Source: Nocardioides oleivorans
Lineage (GTDB): Bacteria > Actinomycetota > Actinomycetes > Propionibacteriales > Nocardioidaceae
Assembly (NCBI RefSeq): GCF_004137255.1
Contig: NZ_SDWT01000001.1
Span: 744,001-808,000, forward strand
Direction: 5' to 3'
Length of the DNA: 64,000 bases
The notes below the pieces were generated by a model. That model saw only the letters and a program-made list of their open reading frames with translations, ran no database searches and had not been told where the DNA came from. The position numbers and the translations under genes are program-made. Shown here in pieces: positions 29,069 through 41,714 of the stretch (position 1 is its first letter; every line of letters starts with the position of its first letter).

Positions 29069-31047
29069 CCGAGGTTCACCGCCAGGAGAGCGAGGACGAC
29101 CAGCAGGGCGCCACCGAGGAGGGACAGGGCGTAGGAGCGGACGAAGCCGTTCTGGACGCGTCGCAGGGTGCTCGAGATGCCACCGACGGCGGCAGCGCCG
29201 CCCATCACGGCACCGTCGATCCCGCCGCGATCGAGGGTCAGCAGGCCGCCGACGAGCCCGGCCCCGGGACGTACGACGACCGCGTCGTTGATCGCGTCAC
29301 CGTAGAGGTCGGCGCGCGCGGCCCTCGTGGCGAAGGAGACGTCCTGAGGTGCCTCGCGCGGGATGTCGCGCTTGCCGACGAGGAACCAGGCGGCCGCGAC
29401 ACCGATCGCGACCACGGCGGTGATCATCAGGGTGATCACGATCGCCGGGAGCGGCGGCTCGTGGTGCTCGGCGTGGCCGGTGACCGGCTCGAGCCAGGTG
29501 ACGATCCAGTCGCCGAGGAGCAGCAGGCCACCGAGCACCGAGAGCGCGGCGAGCACCATCAGCGGGACGGTCATCACCTTCGGCGACTCGTGGGGGTGCA
29601 GGTCCTGCTTCCAGCGCTTCTCGCCGAAGAACGTCATCAGCATCAGCCGGGTCATGTAGAAGCCCGTGACGCCGGCGCCGAGCATGGCGAGCAGGCCGAT
29701 CACCAGGTTGTCGGCCAGCGCCGACTCGATGATCCGGTCCTTGGACCAGAAGCCCGAGAAGCCGGGGAACCCGACGATGGCGAGGTAGCCCATCGCGAAC
29801 GTCAGGAAGGTGACGGGCATCGTCTTGCGCAGCGCGCCGTAGTGGCGCATGTCGACGTCGTCGTCCATGCCGTGCATGACCGAGCCGGCGCCGAGGAACA
29901 TGTTGGCCTTGAAGAAGCCGTGCGTGAGCAGGTGGAAGATCGCGAACGGGTAGCCGACCGGGCCGAGGCCGGCGGCCAGCATCATGTAGCCGATCTGGCT
30001 CATCGTGGAGCCGGCGAGCGCCTTCTTGATGTCGTCCTTGGCGCAGCCGAGGACGGCACCCCACAGCAGCGTGACGGTGGCGACGACGACGACCGCGGTC
30101 TGCGCGACCGGCGTGAGCTCGTAGATGAAGTTCGAGCGGACGACGAGGTAGACGCCGGCGGTGACCATGGTGGCCGCGTGGATGAGGGCCGAGACCGGGG
30201 TCGGGCCCTCCATCGCGTCGAGCAGCCAGGCCTGCAGCGGCACCTGGGCCGACTTGCCGCAGGCGCCGAGCAGGAGCAGCAGGCCGAGGGCGTTGAGGGT
30301 GCCCTGGTCGGCCTGCGAGGCGAGCTCGCTGACGCCGCCGAAGTCGGTGGTGCCGTAGGTCGCGAACATCAGCGCGATCGCCAGCGTCAGGCCGATGTCG
30401 CCGACGCGGTTGATGACGAAGGCCTTCTTGGCCGCCCTGGCCGCCGACGGCTTGTGCTGCCAGAAGCCGATGAGGAGGTACGACGCCAGGCCGACGCCCT
30501 CCCAGCCGAGGAAGAGGCCCACGAAGTTCGCCGAGAGGATCAGCGTGAGCATGGCCGCGACGAAGAGGTTGAGGTAGCCGAAGAAGCGGCGACGACGCTC
30601 GTCGTGCTCCATGTAGCCGATGGCGTAGACGTGGATGAGCGAGCCGACACCCGTGATCAGCAGCAGGAACAGCGCGGAGAGCTGGTCGTAGAGCAGGTCC
30701 ATGCCGACGCTCAGCTGGCCGGTCTCGAACCAGGTCCACAGGTGCTGGCCGACCTGCCGCTGCTCGGCGTCACGGCCGAGCAGCGAGATGAACAGGGTCA
30801 GGCTGAGCACGAAGGACAGGACCGCCATCGCGGTGCCGAGCAGGTGGCCGCGCTTGTCGACGGTCTGCTTCAGCGACGTCGGCAGGAACGGTGCGACCCC
30901 GAGCAGCAGGAAGGCACCGAGCAGCGGCAGCGCGATGACCAGCCACAGCAGGTCGAACACGCCGCCGGCACCGGTGTCGGGCGCGACCACCGGGGCGTGC
31001 GCCGGGGACTCGGCAGCGAGGAGGACCGAGTGGGACAACAGGTTCAC
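29065..31047 (-). CDS. nuoL: NADH-quinone oxidoreductase subunit L
   Basis: A 660-residue pump subunit, the distal end of the Complex I membrane arm, with the C-terminal lateral helix region. Recognisable parts are [54 protein letters not shown] and [20 protein letters not shown] at 31047 with GAGGGAGC upstream. The N-terminus has a leader of about 35 residues ([10 protein letters not shown]) before the first helix. Confidence 0.96.
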   Translation of the reverse strand: MNLLSHSVLLAAESPAHAPVVAPDTGAGGVFDLLWLVIALPLLGAFLLLGVAPFLPTSLKQTVDKRGHLLGTAMAVLSFVLSLTLFISLLGRDAEQRQVGQHLWTWFETGQLSVGMDLLYDQLSALFLLLITGVGSLIHVYAIGYMEHDERRRRFFGYLNLFVAAMLTLILSANFVGLFLGWEGVGLASYLLIGFWQHKPSAARAAKKAFVINRVGDIGLTLAIALMFATYGTTDFGGVSELASQADQGTLNALGLLLLLGACGKSAQVPLQAWLLDAMEGPTPVSALIHAATMVTAGVYLVVRSNFIYELTPVAQTAVVVVATVTLLWGAVLGCAKDDIKKALAGSTMSQIGYMMLAAGLGPVGYPFAIFHLLTHGFFKANMFLGAGSVMHGMDDDVDMRHYGALRKTMPVTFLTFAMGYLAIVGFPGFSGFWSKDRIIESALADNLVIGLLAMLGAGVTGFYMTRLMLMTFFGEKRWKQDLHPHESPKVMTVPLMVLAALSVLGGLLLLGDWIVTWLEPVTGHAEHHEPPLPAIVITLMITAVVAIGVAAAWFLVGKRDIPREAPQDVSFATRAARADLYGDAINDAVVVRPGAGLVGGLLTLDRGGIDGAVMGGAAAVGGISSTLRRVQNGFVRSYALSLLGGALLVVLALLAVNLG

Positions 31048-31057
31048 GATTGCTCCC

Positions 31058-31351
31058 TCAGTACTTCAGCAGGCTGGCGTCGTCGACCGAGGCCGAGCGT
31101 CGGGTGCGGAAGATGGTCATGATGATCGCGAGCCCGATCACGACCTCGGCTGCGGCCACGACCATCACGAAGAAGGCGGTGATCTGGCCGTCGAGGTTGC
31201 CGTGCTGGCGGGCGAAGGCGACGAACGCGAGGTTGCAGGCGTTGAGCATCAGCTCGACGCACATGAACACCACGATGGCGTTGCGCCGGGTGAGCACACC
31301 CACGCAGCCGATCGTGAACAGGATCGCCGAGAGCACGACGTACTGGGTCAC
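31058..31351 (-). CDS. nuoK: NADH-quinone oxidoreductase subunit K
   Basis: A 97-residue subunit with three helices, containing the conserved Glu in [10 protein letters not shown] and the second Glu in [11 protein letters not shown]. Start GTG overlaps the nuoJ stop (GTGA). It lies 10 nt upstream of nuoL. Confidence 0.96.
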   Translation of the reverse strand: MTQYVVLSAILFTIGCVGVLTRRNAIVVFMCVELMLNACNLAFVAFARQHGNLDGQITAFFVMVVAAAEVVIGLAIIMTIFRTRRSASVDDASLLKY

Positions 31352-32178
31352 TTCTCGTCCTCCGTCGTCGTGGCCGGGGCACCGGCCTTGCCGGACGTCT
31401 CGGGCATCTGCGTCGGGTCGCTGTGCCCGTCGAGACCGGCCAGCTGGCGGCGTACGTCGTCGATGTCGTCGGCCAGCGCGGGGGCCGAGCGGACGGTGCC
31501 GCGCGCGGCGAGCACCCGGGAGACCGACGACTCGGAGGCGGTGCCGTCCGGCAGCAGGGCCGGGGTGTCGACCGCGTTGTGGCGGGCGTAGACACCCGGC
31601 GAGGGCAGCGGGCCCGGGTGCTTGCCGTGCTCGCCGAAGTCGCGGATCCGCTGGGCGGCGAGATCGGCCTGCGTCGCCTTCGGCGTGAGCCGCTCGCGGT
31701 GGGCGAGCACCATGGCGCCGAGCGCGGCGGTGATCAGCAGCGCACTGGTGGCCTCGAAGGCGAAGACGTACTTGGAGAAGAGGATGTTGGCGATCGCCGG
31801 GACGTTGCCGCCGGTGTTGGCCTCGTCGAGGCCGACGACCGTGCCGAGCGTGACCTGGCTGATGCCGATCACGAGCACGCTGCCGAAGACCAGGCCCAGC
31901 ACGACGGCCATGACGCGCTGCCCGCGGATGGTCTCCACGACCGAGTCGGAGGCGTCGACGCCGATCAGCATCATCACGAAGAGGAACAGCATGAGGATCG
32001 CGCCGGTGTAGACGATGATCTGCACCGCGAAGAGGAACGGCGCGTCCATCGCCGCGTAGAGGAACGCCAGGCTGATCATCACGACGGCGAGCAGCAGCGC
32101 CGCGTGGACGGCCTTGCGGACGAACAGGATGCCGAGCGCGGCGACCACCATGATCGGGGCGAGGATCCAGAAGGTCAT
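31348..32178 (-). CDS. nuoJ: NADH-quinone oxidoreductase subunit J with long hydrophilic tail
   Basis: A 276-residue subunit. Five helices lie in the first 165 residues, including the [22 protein letters not shown] segment region with the mobile TM3 of Complex I. About 110 polar residues follow, an extension longer than in E. coli but known in actinobacteria. ATGA overlap with nuoI. Confidence 0.95.
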   Translation of the reverse strand: MTFWILAPIMVVAALGILFVRKAVHAALLLAVVMISLAFLYAAMDAPFLFAVQIIVYTGAILMLFLFVMMLIGVDASDSVVETIRGQRVMAVVLGLVFGSVLVIGISQVTLGTVVGLDEANTGGNVPAIANILFSKYVFAFEATSALLITAALGAMVLAHRERLTPKATQADLAAQRIRDFGEHGKHPGPLPSPGVYARHNAVDTPALLPDGTASESSVSRVLAARGTVRSAPALADDIDDVRRQLAGLDGHSDPTQMPETSGKAGAPATTTEDEK

Positions 32179-32741
32179 CGTGTCGTCCCCCTGTAGTAGT
32201 CGCCCTCGTCGTCACCGAGGCGCATCGGGTGGGGCGGCTGCTCCATGCCGGGCAGGAGCGGCGCCAGCAGGTCGGACTTCTCGTAGATCAGGTCGGCGCG
32301 GTTGTTGTCGGCGAGCTCGTACTCGTTCGTCATCGTCAGCGCACGCGTCGGGCACGCCTCGATGCAGAGCCCGCACAGGATGCAGCGCAGGTAGTTGATC
32401 TGGTAGACGCGGCCGTAGCGCTCGCCGGGGCTGAAGCGCTGGCTGTTGCCGTCGGCGTCCTCGAGGTCGCTGTTGGAGGCACCCTCGACGTAGATCGCGT
32501 CGGCCGGGCAGGCCCAGGCGCACAGCTCGCAGCCGATGCACTTCTCGAGGCCGTCGGGCCAGCGGTTGAGCTGGTGGCGGCCGTGGAAGCGCGGAGCCGT
32601 CGGCATCTTCTCGAACGGGTACTGCTCGGTGACGACCTTCTTGAACATCGTCCGGAAGGTGACGCCGAAACCGGCGATCGGGTCCCAGAGGGACTCCTTG
32701 ATGCCCTTCGACCCCTCGCCGGACGGCTGGGACTCACTCAT
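32175..32741 (-). CDS. nuoI: NADH-quinone oxidoreductase subunit I (two 4Fe-4S clusters)
   Basis: A 188-residue peripheral-arm protein carrying clusters N6a and N6b. The motifs [12 protein letters not shown] and [12 protein letters not shown] are both complete. N- and C-terminal tails are polar. It overlaps nuoH by 8 nt. Confidence 0.97.
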   Translation of the reverse strand: MSESQPSGEGSKGIKESLWDPIAGFGVTFRTMFKKVVTEQYPFEKMPTAPRFHGRHQLNRWPDGLEKCIGCELCAWACPADAIYVEGASNSDLEDADGNSQRFSPGERYGRVYQINYLRCILCGLCIEACPTRALTMTNEYELADNNRADLIYEKSDLLAPLLPGMEQPPHPMRLGDDEGDYYRGTTR

Positions 32742-34089
32742 GGTTCTCCTCCGCTGCAGCGGTGACGGTGGTGCGGCCGGTGGGAGACGTGGCGAACGTC
32801 AGCGGCGCGGCGGCACCGCGTACGGCGCCTCCCGCCGGCATCGGCGGGACGGGGAAGCCGCCCGCGAACGCGTCGTGCGGCTCCTCGCCCACCTCGACCT
32901 CGTCCTCCTTGTCCTTGCCGTCGCCCAGGAACATCAGGCCGACGGTGAGGACCAGCAGGACGGCGATCGCGGCCACGAGGTAGCTGCGGTTGATGTTGCC
33001 CTCGAGCGAGATGACGCGGATGGTCGCGACGGCGACGATCCAGGCCAGCGAGACCGGGATCAGGATCTTCCAGCCGAGCGCCATGAACTGGTCGTAGCGC
33101 ATGCGGGGCAGCGAGCCGCGCAGCCAGACGAACAGGAAGATGAAGAGGAAGACCTTGCCGAAGAACCACAGCACCGGCCAGTAGCCGCTGTTGGCGCCGT
33201 CCCAGAGCTGCTCGACGCCCCAGGGAGCAGCCCAGCCGCCGAGGAACAGCGTGGTGGCGATCGCCGAGACGGTGGCGAGGTTGATGTACTCGGCCAGGAA
33301 GAACAGCGCGAACTTCAGGCTGGAGTACTCGGTGTGGAAGCCGCCGACCAGCTCGCCCTCGGCCTCGGGGAGGTCGAAGGGGGCGCGGTTGGTCTCGCCG
33401 ACCATCGAGATGACGTAGATGACGAACGACGGCAGCAGGATCAGGCCGAACCAGAGGCGGTCCTGCGCGGCGACGATCTCCGAGGTCGACATCGACCCGG
33501 CGTAGAGGAAGACCGCGACGAGCGCGAGGCCCATGGCGACCTCGTAGGAGATCATCTGCGCGCTCGAGCGCAGGCCGCCGAGGAGCGAGTAGGTCGACCC
33601 GGACGACCAGCCGCCGAGGACGATGCCGTAGATGCCGATCGAGGCGATCGCCATCATGAAGAGCACGGCGACCGGCATGTCGGTGAGCTGGAGCGGGGTC
33701 CGGTGCCCGAAGAAGTTCACCTCGGGGCCGAACGGGATGACCGCCCAGGTGACGAACGCCGGCACGGTGGCGACGACCGGCGCGATGAGGAACACGACCT
33801 TGTCGGCCGCCTTCGGGACGATGTCCTCCTTCAGCGCCAGCTTCACGCCGTCGGCCAGGGACTGCAGCAGGCCGAAGGGACCGTGCACGTTGGGGCCGAC
33901 GCGGTGCTGCATGCGGGCCACGACGCGGCGCTCGAACCAGATGTTGAAGAGGGTCAGCAGCACCAGGACCAGGAAGATCAGGACGGCCTTGAGCACGATG
34001 ACCCACCAGGGGTCCTGGCCGAACTTCGCCAGGTCGGTCTCGGGCAGGTCCGCCGCGAGCGGCAGGACGCTCATGACTGCGAGGCTCAC
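32734..34089 (-). CDS. nuoH: NADH-quinone oxidoreductase subunit H
   Basis: A 451-residue membrane subunit forming part of the quinone chamber. The signature [15 protein letters not shown] is present, together with [15 protein letters not shown] and [20 protein letters not shown] with its conserved Glu residues. The C-terminus has a polar tail of about 60 residues. GTG at 34089 overlaps the nuoG stop as GTGA and is preferred over ATG 34074 for that reason. Confidence 0.96.
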   Translation of the reverse strand: MSLAVMSVLPLAADLPETDLAKFGQDPWWVIVLKAVLIFLVLVLLTLFNIWFERRVVARMQHRVGPNVHGPFGLLQSLADGVKLALKEDIVPKAADKVVFLIAPVVATVPAFVTWAVIPFGPEVNFFGHRTPLQLTDMPVAVLFMMAIASIGIYGIVLGGWSSGSTYSLLGGLRSSAQMISYEVAMGLALVAVFLYAGSMSTSEIVAAQDRLWFGLILLPSFVIYVISMVGETNRAPFDLPEAEGELVGGFHTEYSSLKFALFFLAEYINLATVSAIATTLFLGGWAAPWGVEQLWDGANSGYWPVLWFFGKVFLFIFLFVWLRGSLPRMRYDQFMALGWKILIPVSLAWIVAVATIRVISLEGNINRSYLVAAIAVLLVLTVGLMFLGDGKDKEDEVEVGEEPHDAFAGGFPVPPMPAGGAVRGAAAPLTFATSPTGRTTVTAAAEENHE

Positions 34090-36518
34090 TGCGAGGCTCC
34101 CTTCACGGTGACCGGGCTGCCGGGCGAGGCGAGCTCGGCGAGGACGCCGCGACCGACGGACCGGGCCGGGACCCAGACCACGTCGTCGGGCAGGTCGGCG
34201 ACCACCGCCGGCAGCGTGAGGCTGCCGCGGTCGCCGGTGACGGTGACCAGCTGCTCGCCGTCGGCGGGAGCCACCATGCCGAGCACGGCGTCGTACGACG
34301 CCTGGCTGAGGCGGGCGACCGGCGTGCGGGCGGTGGCGCGGAGGTGGACCTCGCCGTCCTGCATCGAGCCGAGGTCGACCAGCTGCTTCCAGGTGGCGAG
34401 CGCGAAGGCGGTCTCGCCCTTCCTCGGCGCCTTCGGGGGCCGGGGCGCCTTGCCGGGGTCGACCGAGGGGCGGGCACCGTCCCACGGGCCGAGGGCCTGC
34501 ATCTCGGCGCGGACCTCGCCGACGGTGCGGAAGCCGAGCGGCGTCCCCATCTCCTCCGCGATGCCGGCCAGCAGCCGCAGGTCGGGCAGCGAGGCAGGGT
34601 TGGTGAAGACCGCGTCGAACTCGCGCACGCGCGCGTCCCAGGTCACGAACCAGCCGGTCTTGTCGGTCACCGGCGCCACCGGCAGCACGACGTCGGCGGC
34701 ACGGGTCACGTCGGTCTCGCGCAGCTCGAGGCTGACCACGAAACCGGCAGCGTCGAGGGCGGCGCGGAAGGCGGCGGGGTCGCCGGTGTCGTCGGGGTCG
34801 ACGCCGCCGACCACGAGGCCGCCGAGGTCGCCCTTGACCAGCGCCGCGACGATCGCGTTGCCGTCGCGACCGGCCCGGCTGGGGAGCGCGTCGACGCCCC
34901 ATGCGGCGGCCACGTCGACACGGGCCTCCTTGTCGTCGGCAGGACGGCCACCGGGAAGCAGGTTGGGCAGCGCGCCCGTCTCGACCGCACCGCGGTCACC
35001 GGCACGTCGCGGCACCCAGGCCAGCCGGGCGCCGGTGGTGGCCGCGAGCTGGCTGGCCGCGGTGAGGGCGCCGTGGGTCTGCGCGAGCCGCTCGCCGACC
35101 AGGATCACGGCGTCCTTGGTGACGCCGTGCTCGGCGTCCTTGAGCGAGGAGATCACCTCGGCCTCGGTGCCGGGCACCGCCGGGACCAGGCGACCGTTCA
35201 TCTTGCGCAGGCCGCGCGAGGTGAAGGGCGCCACGGACACCACCTGCGTACGACCCTTGCGGGCCGCCTTGCGCAGTCGCAGGAAGATCGTCGCCGCCTC
35301 GTCCTCGGGCTCGAGGCCGAGCAGCACCACGACCGGCGCGGTCTCGAGGTCGGCGTAGGTCACGCCGCCCGACAGCGCCACCTGCGCGGCGAGGAAGGAG
35401 GCCTCCTCTGCGGTGTGCGGACGGGCGCGGAAGTCGACGTCGTTGGTGCCGAGCGCGACCCGGGCGAACTTGCCGTAGGCGTAGGCGTCCTCGGCGGTCA
35501 GGCGGCCGCCGGTCAGGACGGCACCGGCGCCGGCCGCACGGAGGCCACGGGCGGCGACGGCGAAGGCCTCCGGCCACGAGGCCGGGCGGAGCTCGCCGTC
35601 TTCACGGACCTGCGGGTAGGTGATCCGGTCGTCGGTCGTCGCGTAGCGGAACGCGAACCGGTCCTTGTCGCTGATCCACTCCTCGTTGACGTCCGCGTCG
35701 TTGCCGGCGAGGCGACGCATCACCTTGCCGCGACGGTGGTCGACCCGGATCGCCGCGCCGCAGGCGTCGTGCTCGGCGACGCCGGGGGTGGAGACCAGGT
35801 CGAACGGGCGCGAGCGGAAGCGGTAGTCGGCGGAGGTGAGCGCGCCCACCGGGCAGATCTGGATCGCGTTGCCGGAGAAGTAGCTCTCGTAGGGCTCGCG
35901 CTCGTAGATCGCGACCTGCTGGAGCGCGCCCCGCTCGGCGAGCGCGATGAACGGGTCGCCGGCGACCTGCTCGGAGAAGCGGGTGCAGCGGGCGCACAGC
36001 ACGCAGCGCTCGCGGTCGAGGAGGACCTGCGCGGAGATGTTGATCGGCTTGGGGAAGGTGCGCTTGACGCCACCGGACTCGGCGAAGCGGCTCTCGCCGC
36101 GGCCGTTGCTCATCGCCTGGTTCTGCAGGGGGCACTCGCCACCCTTGTCGCAGACCGGGCAGTCGAGCGGGTGGTTGATCAGCAGGAACTCCATCACGCC
36201 CTGCTGCGCCTTGTCGGCCACCTCGCTGGTCGCCTGGGTGTTGACGACCATGCCCTCGGCGACGGGGAGCGTGCACGACGCCTGCGGCTTGGGGAAGCCG
36301 CGGCCGTTGCCGGCGTCAGGGATGTCGACCAGGCACTGGCGGCAGGCACCGACCGGGTCGAGCAGCGGGTGGTCGCAGAACCGCGGGATCTGTACGCCGA
36401 CCTGCTCGGCCGCGCGGATCACCAGGGTGTCCTTCGGGACGCTCACCTGCACGCCGTCGATGGTCAGCGTGACGAGGTCGGTGTCGACCGTGTCGGGCGC
36501 CTTGTCGGTCGTCGTCAT
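34086..36518 (-). CDS. nuoG: NADH-quinone oxidoreductase subunit G
   Basis: An 810-residue peripheral subunit with several Fe-S clusters. The 2Fe-2S site is [16 protein letters not shown]; the His-containing cluster region is [19 protein letters not shown]; the 4Fe-4S site is [10 protein letters not shown], with [13 protein letters not shown]. The molybdopterin-oxidoreductase-like domain follows from about residue 230, with a diverged C-terminal part. ATGA overlap with nuoF. Confidence 0.96.
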   Translation of the reverse strand: MTTTDKAPDTVDTDLVTLTIDGVQVSVPKDTLVIRAAEQVGVQIPRFCDHPLLDPVGACRQCLVDIPDAGNGRGFPKPQASCTLPVAEGMVVNTQATSEVADKAQQGVMEFLLINHPLDCPVCDKGGECPLQNQAMSNGRGESRFAESGGVKRTFPKPINISAQVLLDRERCVLCARCTRFSEQVAGDPFIALAERGALQQVAIYEREPYESYFSGNAIQICPVGALTSADYRFRSRPFDLVSTPGVAEHDACGAAIRVDHRRGKVMRRLAGNDADVNEEWISDKDRFAFRYATTDDRITYPQVREDGELRPASWPEAFAVAARGLRAAGAGAVLTGGRLTAEDAYAYGKFARVALGTNDVDFRARPHTAEEASFLAAQVALSGGVTYADLETAPVVVLLGLEPEDEAATIFLRLRKAARKGRTQVVSVAPFTSRGLRKMNGRLVPAVPGTEAEVISSLKDAEHGVTKDAVILVGERLAQTHGALTAASQLAATTGARLAWVPRRAGDRGAVETGALPNLLPGGRPADDKEARVDVAAAWGVDALPSRAGRDGNAIVAALVKGDLGGLVVGGVDPDDTGDPAAFRAALDAAGFVVSLELRETDVTRAADVVLPVAPVTDKTGWFVTWDARVREFDAVFTNPASLPDLRLLAGIAEEMGTPLGFRTVGEVRAEMQALGPWDGARPSVDPGKAPRPPKAPRKGETAFALATWKQLVDLGSMQDGEVHLRATARTPVARLSQASYDAVLGMVAPADGEQLVTVTGDRGSLTLPAVVADLPDDVVWVPARSVGRGVLAELASPGSPVTVKGASQ

Positions 36519-37840
36519 GCGTCGGCTCCCACAGGTGCGCTGGTGCTGGAGGGGAAGGCGGTCGAGGCGGCGGGGTCGAACGGGCAGCCGCCGTGGGTCA
36601 GGTGCGCGAGGTACTCGTCGCGGAAGTGCTGGATCGAGCTCGAGATCGGGCTCGTGGCACCGTCGCCGAGGGCGCAGAACGAGCGGCCCAGGATGTTGTC
36701 GCACTGGTCGAGCAGCAGGTCGAGGTCCGACTCGCTGCCCTGGCCCTTCTCCAGCCTGGCCAGCGTCTGGGTCAGCCACCACGTGCCCTCGCGACACGGC
36801 GTGCACTTGCCGCACGACTCGTGCTTGTAGAACTCGGTCCACCGCAGGACGGCGCGGACGACGCAGGTCGTCTCGTCGAAGAGCTGCAGCGCGCGGGTGC
36901 CGAGCATCGAGCCCGCCGCGCCGACCGACTCGAAGTCGAGCGGCATGTCGAGGTGCTCGGGCGTGAGGAGCGGGGTGCTCGATCCGCCGGGCGTCCAGAA
37001 CTTCAGCTCGTGGCCCTCGCGCATGCCCCCGGCCAGGTCGATGAGCTGGCGCAGGGTGATCCCCAGCGGGGCTTCGTACTGGCCCGGGGTCTTCACGTGG
37101 CCCGACAGGCTGAAGATGCCGAAGCCCTGCGACTTCTCGGTGCCCATCCCGGCGAACCAGGGCGCGCCGTTGACGATGATGCTCGGCACCGACGCGATGG
37201 ACTCGACGTTGTTGATGACCGTCGGGCTGGCGTAGAGGCCGGCCACGGCGGGGAACGGCGGGCGCAGGCGGGGCTGCCCGCGACGGCCCTCGAGGCCCTC
37301 GAGCAGCGCCGTCTCCTCGCCGCAGATGTAGGCGCCGGCGCCGGCGTGCACGATCAGGTCGAGGTCGAAGCCCGAGCCGTGGATGTCCTTGCCGAGGTGA
37401 CCGGCGAGGTAGGCCTCCTGGACCGCGCGCTGGAGGCGGCGGACCACGTGCAGCACCTCGCCGCGGACGTAGATGAAGGCGGTGTTGGCGCGGATGGCGT
37501 AGGAGCTGACGATCACGCCCTCCACCAGCGTGTGCGGGCTCGCCATCATCAGCGGGATGTCCTTGCAGGTGCCCGGCTCCGACTCGTCGGCGTTGACCAC
37601 GAGGTACTTCGGCTTCGGGTTGTCCTGGGGGATGAAGCCCCACTTCATGCCGGTGGGGAAGCCGGCACCGCCGCGACCGCGCAGGCCCGACTCCTTGACG
37701 GTGTTGATCACGTCGTCGGGCGCCATCGCGAAGGCCTTGTCGAGGGCGGCGTAGCCACCGCGCTCCTCGTACGCCGCCAGCGTCCAGGCGCGCTCGGCGT
37801 CCCAGTTGTCCGTGAGGACCGGGGTCAACGTGTCAGCCAT
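36515..37840 (-). CDS. nuoF: NADH-quinone oxidoreductase subunit F (NADH/FMN site)
   Basis: A 441-residue NADH-binding flavoprotein. [16 protein letters not shown] binds NADH, the [14 protein letters not shown] and [14 protein letters not shown] segments bind FMN, and [12 protein letters not shown] with a later Cys (SFCALGDG) holds cluster N3. It is coupled to nuoG by ATGA and overlaps nuoE by 8 nt. Confidence 0.97.
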   Translation of the reverse strand: MADTLTPVLTDNWDAERAWTLAAYEERGGYAALDKAFAMAPDDVINTVKESGLRGRGGAGFPTGMKWGFIPQDNPKPKYLVVNADESEPGTCKDIPLMMASPHTLVEGVIVSSYAIRANTAFIYVRGEVLHVVRRLQRAVQEAYLAGHLGKDIHGSGFDLDLIVHAGAGAYICGEETALLEGLEGRRGQPRLRPPFPAVAGLYASPTVINNVESIASVPSIIVNGAPWFAGMGTEKSQGFGIFSLSGHVKTPGQYEAPLGITLRQLIDLAGGMREGHELKFWTPGGSSTPLLTPEHLDMPLDFESVGAAGSMLGTRALQLFDETTCVVRAVLRWTEFYKHESCGKCTPCREGTWWLTQTLARLEKGQGSESDLDLLLDQCDNILGRSFCALGDGATSPISSSIQHFRDEYLAHLTHGGCPFDPAASTAFPSSTSAPVGADA

Positions 37841-38492
37841 TGCTCTCCCCCTTCTCGGCGCCCGAGGTCCAGCCGTTCTCCCGGGCGATCTTCAGGCCGA
37901 CGACGGAGGCGGGACCCGCGGTGGGCCCCTCGTCGGCGCGGTCGTCGGGGAACCCGGCGAGCACGCGCTCGGCCTCGCGCCACGTGCACAGCCGCGGCCC
38001 GCGCGTGGAGTGGACCTCGGCCCCGGAGCGGAGGTCGTCGACGACCTGGACCGCGGACTCCGGCGTCTGGTTGTCCATGAACTCCCAGTTGACCATCATC
38101 ACCGGGGCGTAGTCGCAGGCCGCGTTGCACTCGATGTGCTCGAGGGTGATCTTGCCGTCCTCGGACGTCTCGTCGTTGCCGACGTCGAGGTGGTCCTTGA
38201 GCCGCTCGAAGATCAGGTCGCCGCCCATCACCGCGCAGAGCGTGTTGGTGCACACGCCGACGTGGTAGTCGCCGACCGGCTTGCGCTTGTACATCGTGTA
38301 GAAGGTTGCGACGCCGTTGACCTCGGCGGCGCTGATGCCGAGGATCTCGGCGCACGCCTCGATGCCCTCCGGCGTGACCCGGCCCTCCACCGACTGCACG
38401 AGGTGCAGCATCGGCAGGAGCCCGGAGCGGGCCTCGGGGTAGCGGGCCGCGACCTCGCGCAGCTCGCCCCAGGTCTTCTCGTCGAGGCTCAT
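37833..38492 (-). CDS. nuoE: NADH-quinone oxidoreductase subunit E (2Fe-2S)
   Basis: A 219-residue thioredoxin-like subunit. The four cluster Cys are in VCTNTLC and [11 protein letters not shown]. An extra C-terminal tail of about 45 residues after the core is polar. Its ATG overlaps the nuoD stop (ATGA). Confidence 0.96.
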   Translation of the reverse strand: MSLDEKTWGELREVAARYPEARSGLLPMLHLVQSVEGRVTPEGIEACAEILGISAAEVNGVATFYTMYKRKPVGDYHVGVCTNTLCAVMGGDLIFERLKDHLDVGNDETSEDGKITLEHIECNAACDYAPVMMVNWEFMDNQTPESAVQVVDDLRSGAEVHSTRGPRLCTWREAERVLAGFPDDRADEGPTAGPASVVGLKIARENGWTSGAEKGESNG

Positions 38493-39829
38493 CGGTCGAC
38501 TCCTCCCATCACGGGGTCGATGGAGGCGATGGCGACGATGACGTCGGAGACCATGCCGCCCTCGCTCATCACGCTCGTGGCCTGCAGGTTGGTGAACGAC
38601 GGGTCGCGGAAGTGCGCGCGGAAGGGACGCGTACCGCCGTCGGAGACGACGTGGGCGCCCAGCTCGCCGCGCGGCGACTCGATCGGCACGTAGGCCTGGC
38701 CCGCCGGGACCCGGAAGCCCTCGGTGACCAGCTTGAAGTGGTGGATCAGCGCCTCCATCGACTCGCCCATGATGTGGCGGATGTGGTCGAGGCTGTTGCC
38801 CATGCCGTCGCTGCCGATGGCGAGCTGGCTCGGCCAGGCGATCTTCTTGTCGCCCACCATGACCGGGGCACCCTCGAGGCCGGCGAGGCGGTCGGCCGCC
38901 TGCTCGACGATCTTCAGCGACTCCCACATCTCGTTGAGCCGGATCCGGAAGCGACCGTAGGAGTCGCAGGTGTCCCAGGTCTGGACCTCGAAGTCGTAGT
39001 CCTCGTAGCCGCTGTAGGGCTGCGTCTTGCGCAGGTCCCAGGCGTAGCCGGTCGAGCGGAGCACCGGGCCGGTGAGGCCGAGGGCCATGCACCCGGCCAG
39101 GTCGAGGTGCCCGACGTCGACGAGGCGACCCTTGAAGATCGGGTTCGCGTTGCAGAGCGCTGCGTATTCCGGCAGGCGCTTCTTCATCAGCGCGATGAAG
39201 TCACGGATCTCGTCGAGCGCGCCGGGCGGCAGGTCCTGGGCGACGCCGCCGGGACGGACGAACGCGTGGTTCATCCGGAGGCCGGTGATCAGCTCGAAGA
39301 GGTCGAGGACCAGCTCGCGCTCGCGGAAGCCGATCGTCATGACGGTCAGCGCGCCGATCTCCATGCCGCCGGTGGCGATGCAGACCAGGTGGGAGGAGAT
39401 GCGGTTGAGCTCCATCAGCAGGACGCGCATCACCTGCGCCTTCTCCGGGATGTCGTCCTCGATGTCGAGCAGCCGCTCGACGCCGAGCACGTAGGCGGTC
39501 TCGTTGTAGAACGGGGAGAGGTAGTCCATCCGGGTGCAGAAGGTCGTGCCCTGCACCCAGGAGCGGTACTCCATGTTCTTCTCGATGCCGGTGTGGAGGT
39601 AGCCGATGCCGCACCGGGCCTCGGTGACCGTCTCGCCCTCGAGCTCGAGGATCAGCCGGAGCACGCCGTGCGTCGACGGGTGCTGCGGACCCATGTTGAC
39701 CACGACCCGCTCCTCGGCGGACTCGCCGATGCTCTGGGTGATCGAGTCCCAGTCCTGGCCGGTGACGGTGAAGACCTTGCCCTGGCTGGTGTCGCCGGGC
39801 GCTGCGTAGAAGTCCTGTTCGGTGACCAT
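38489..39829 (-). CDS. nuoD: NADH-quinone oxidoreductase subunit D
   Basis: A 446-residue 49-kDa-type subunit that shapes the quinone site with Nuo[33 protein letters not shown] and the ending DPVMGGVDR are characteristic. It starts at ATG 39829, sharing a base with the nuoC stop (TGATG). An N-terminal extension of about 35 residues precedes the core. Confidence 0.97.
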   Translation of the reverse strand: MVTEQDFYAAPGDTSQGKVFTVTGQDWDSITQSIGESAEERVVVNMGPQHPSTHGVLRLILELEGETVTEARCGIGYLHTGIEKNMEYRSWVQGTTFCTRMDYLSPFYNETAYVLGVERLLDIEDDIPEKAQVMRVLLMELNRISSHLVCIATGGMEIGALTVMTIGFRERELVLDLFELITGLRMNHAFVRPGGVAQDLPPGALDEIRDFIALMKKRLPEYAALCNANPIFKGRLVDVGHLDLAGCMALGLTGPVLRSTGYAWDLRKTQPYSGYEDYDFEVQTWDTCDSYGRFRIRLNEMWESLKIVEQAADRLAGLEGAPVMVGDKKIAWPSQLAIGSDGMGNSLDHIRHIMGESMEALIHHFKLVTEGFRVPAGQAYVPIESPRGELGAHVVSDGGTRPFRAHFRDPSFTNLQATSVMSEGGMVSDVIVAIASIDPVMGGVDR

Positions 39830-40716
39830 CAGTTGTACGACCTCCGCTGGTCCGGCGGCGGGATCGACCCGCCCTTGTACTCGACGGGGATGCCGCCGAG
39901 CGGGTAGTCCTTGCGCTGCGGGTGTCCCGGCCAGTCGTCGGGCATGAGCACCCGGGTCAGGGCCGGGTGGCCGTCGAAGACGATCCCGAACATGTCCCAG
40001 GTCTCGCGCTCGTGCCAGTCGAGCGTCGGGTAGATGCTCACCAGGCTCGGGACGTGCGGGTCGCTGTCGGGAGCCGAGACCTCGACGCGGATGCGCCGGT
40101 TGTGGGTCATCGACGTGAAGTGGTAGACCGCGTGCAGCTCGCGACCGGTGTCGTCGGGGTAGTGGACCCCGCTGACACCGGAGCAGAACTCGAAGCGCAG
40201 TGCGTCGTCGTCGCGGAGCATCTGCGCGACGAACGGCAGGTCCTCGCGGCGCACGTGGAAGGTGATCTCGCCGCGGTGCACCACGACGCTCTCGATCGCG
40301 GTGGTCAGCTCGGTCGCCTCGAGCCGCGCCTCCAGCGCACCCGCGACCTCGTCGAACCAACCGGTCCCCCCTGAGTCGGTCGAAGGGCCGTAGGGCTTCG
40401 CCGACGGGGCCGGGAAGACCTTCGCGCTGACGAGCCCGCCGTAGCCGGAGGTGTCGCCGGAGCCCTTGACGCCGAACATGCCGTGGCGCTCGCCGACCGA
40501 GCGCACCTCGCCGGTCGGGGCGGGCACGTTCTCCGGCGACTGCTCCTCGGCGGGCTGCTCGACCCCGCCTCCGGTGCCGGTCTCGGCCTTGGCCGCCTCG
40601 AGGTTCTTCTCCTCGGAGGGGCGTGCGGACTCGTTGGCGTCGGTCTTGTCGTCCGACTCGTCCCTGGCCTCGCCCGCTGCCTTCTCGTCGGGCTTGCCGT
40701 CAGGCTTCTCGCTCAC
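39829..40716 (-). CDS. nuoC: NADH-quinone oxidoreductase subunit C with acidic N-terminal extension
   Basis: A 295-residue 30-kDa-type subunit. The core runs from about residue 90, with [37 protein letters not shown] across adjacent stretches, and [12 protein letters not shown]. The first 70 or so residues ([20 protein letters not shown] onward) are low-complexity and strongly acidic, which is unusual. GTG at 40716 overlaps the nuoB stop (GTGA). Starting downstream at the core would lose this overlap, so the long form is kept. Confidence 0.93.
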   Translation of the reverse strand: MSEKPDGKPDEKAAGEARDESDDKTDANESARPSEEKNLEAAKAETGTGGGVEQPAEEQSPENVPAPTGEVRSVGERHGMFGVKGSGDTSGYGGLVSAKVFPAPSAKPYGPSTDSGGTGWFDEVAGALEARLEATELTTAIESVVVHRGEITFHVRREDLPFVAQMLRDDDALRFEFCSGVSGVHYPDDTGRELHAVYHFTSMTHNRRIRVEVSAPDSDPHVPSLVSIYPTLDWHERETWDMFGIVFDGHPALTRVLMPDDWPGHPQRKDYPLGGIPVEYKGGSIPPPDQRRSYN

Positions 40717-41267
40717 CGCAGCAGCCCCTTCATCTCCGAGGTCGGGAGCGCGCGCAGGGCGGCGGTCTCGAGCTCCTCGATCTCGTTCTTGCGGTTCACG
40801 CCCAGCTTGGTCTGCTGCACCTGGTCGTGGAGCTTGAGGATCGCGTCGATCAGCATCTCCGGGCGGGGCGGGCAGCCGGGGAGGTACATGTCGACGGGGA
40901 CGACGTGGTCGACGCCCTGGACGACGGCGTAGTTGTTGAACATGCCGCCGGAGGAGGCGCAGACACCCATCGCGAGCACCCACTTGGGCTCGGGCATCTG
41001 GTCGTAGATCTGGCGCAGGACCGGGGCCATCTTCTGGCTCACGCGGCCGGCCACGATCATCAGGTCGGCCTGGCGCGGGCTGGCCCGGAAGACCTCCATG
41101 CCGAAGCGCCCGAGGTCGTACTTCGGGCCGCCGCTGGTCATCATCTCGATGGCGCAGCAGGCCAGGCCGAAGGTCGCCGGCCAGAAGGACGCCTTGCGCA
41201 TGTAGCCGGCGACCCCCTCGACGGTGGTCAGCAGGACGCCGGACGGCAGCTTCTCCTCGAGACCCAT
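40713..41267 (-). CDS. nuoB: NADH-quinone oxidoreductase subunit B (cluster N2)
   Basis: A 184-residue subunit carrying the terminal 4Fe-4S cluster N2. The ligands are LACCAIEMM (tandem Cys), MGVCASSGG and PGCPPRPE. It starts one base after the nuoA stop. Confidence 0.97.
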   Translation of the reverse strand: MGLEEKLPSGVLLTTVEGVAGYMRKASFWPATFGLACCAIEMMTSGGPKYDLGRFGMEVFRASPRQADLMIVAGRVSQKMAPVLRQIYDQMPEPKWVLAMGVCASSGGMFNNYAVVQGVDHVVPVDMYLPGCPPRPEMLIDAILKLHDQVQQTKLGVNRKNEIEELETAALRALPTSEMKGLLR

Positions 41268-41268
41268 G

Positions 41269-41628
41269 TCAGTCCCAGTCCAATCCTCCGCGGCGCCACA
41301 CGTAGGCGTAGGCCACGAACACGGTTGCGATGAAGAGGACCATCTCGACGAGGCCGAAGAGGGCCATCTGGTCGAAGTGGACGGCCCACGGGTACAGGAA
41401 GATGATCTCGATGTCGAAGACGATGAAGAGCATCGCGGTGATGAAGTACTTGACCGGGAAGCGGCCCCCGCCGACCGGCTGCGGCGTCGGCTCGATGCCG
41501 CACTCGTAGGAGTCGAGCTTCGCCCGGTTGTAGCGCTTGGGGCCGATGAACGCGCTCATGATCACGGAGAAGACCGCGAAGCCCGTCGCAATGAGCGCCA
41601 GCGCCAGGATCGGCGTGTAGAGGTCCAT
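41269..41628 (-). CDS. nuoA: NADH-quinone oxidoreductase subunit A
   Basis: A 119-residue subunit with three helices and the conserved loop [34 protein letters not shown] is typical. First gene of the 14-gene operon; ATG with GGAAGGGA upstream and a Rex-like site in its leader. Confidence 0.97.
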   Translation of the reverse strand: MDLYTPILALALIATGFAVFSVIMSAFIGPKRYNRAKLDSYECGIEPTPQPVGGGRFPVKYFITAMLFIVFDIEIIFLYPWAVHFDQMALFGLVEMVLFIATVFVAYAYVWRRGGLDWD

Positions 41629-41682
41629 CGCTTCCCTTCCGGTGCACCAGGTGTTCCTGCGCCGGTCAGCGAGAATGTGACC

Positions 41683-41700
41683 TTGTGAATGGCTTCACGA
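41683..41700. promoter_or_regulatory. Near-consensus Rex operator in the nuoA leader
   Basis: TTGTGAATGGCTTCACGA matches the Rex operator form TTGTGAAnnnnTTCACAA with one mismatch. It lies just downstream of the predicted start of transcription, where a bound repressor would block the polymerase. Rex releases DNA at a high NADH/NAD+ ratio and controls nuo genes in Streptomyces; use here is inferred. Confidence 0.7.
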
Positions 41701-41714
41701 GTGGCGCAGACCAC

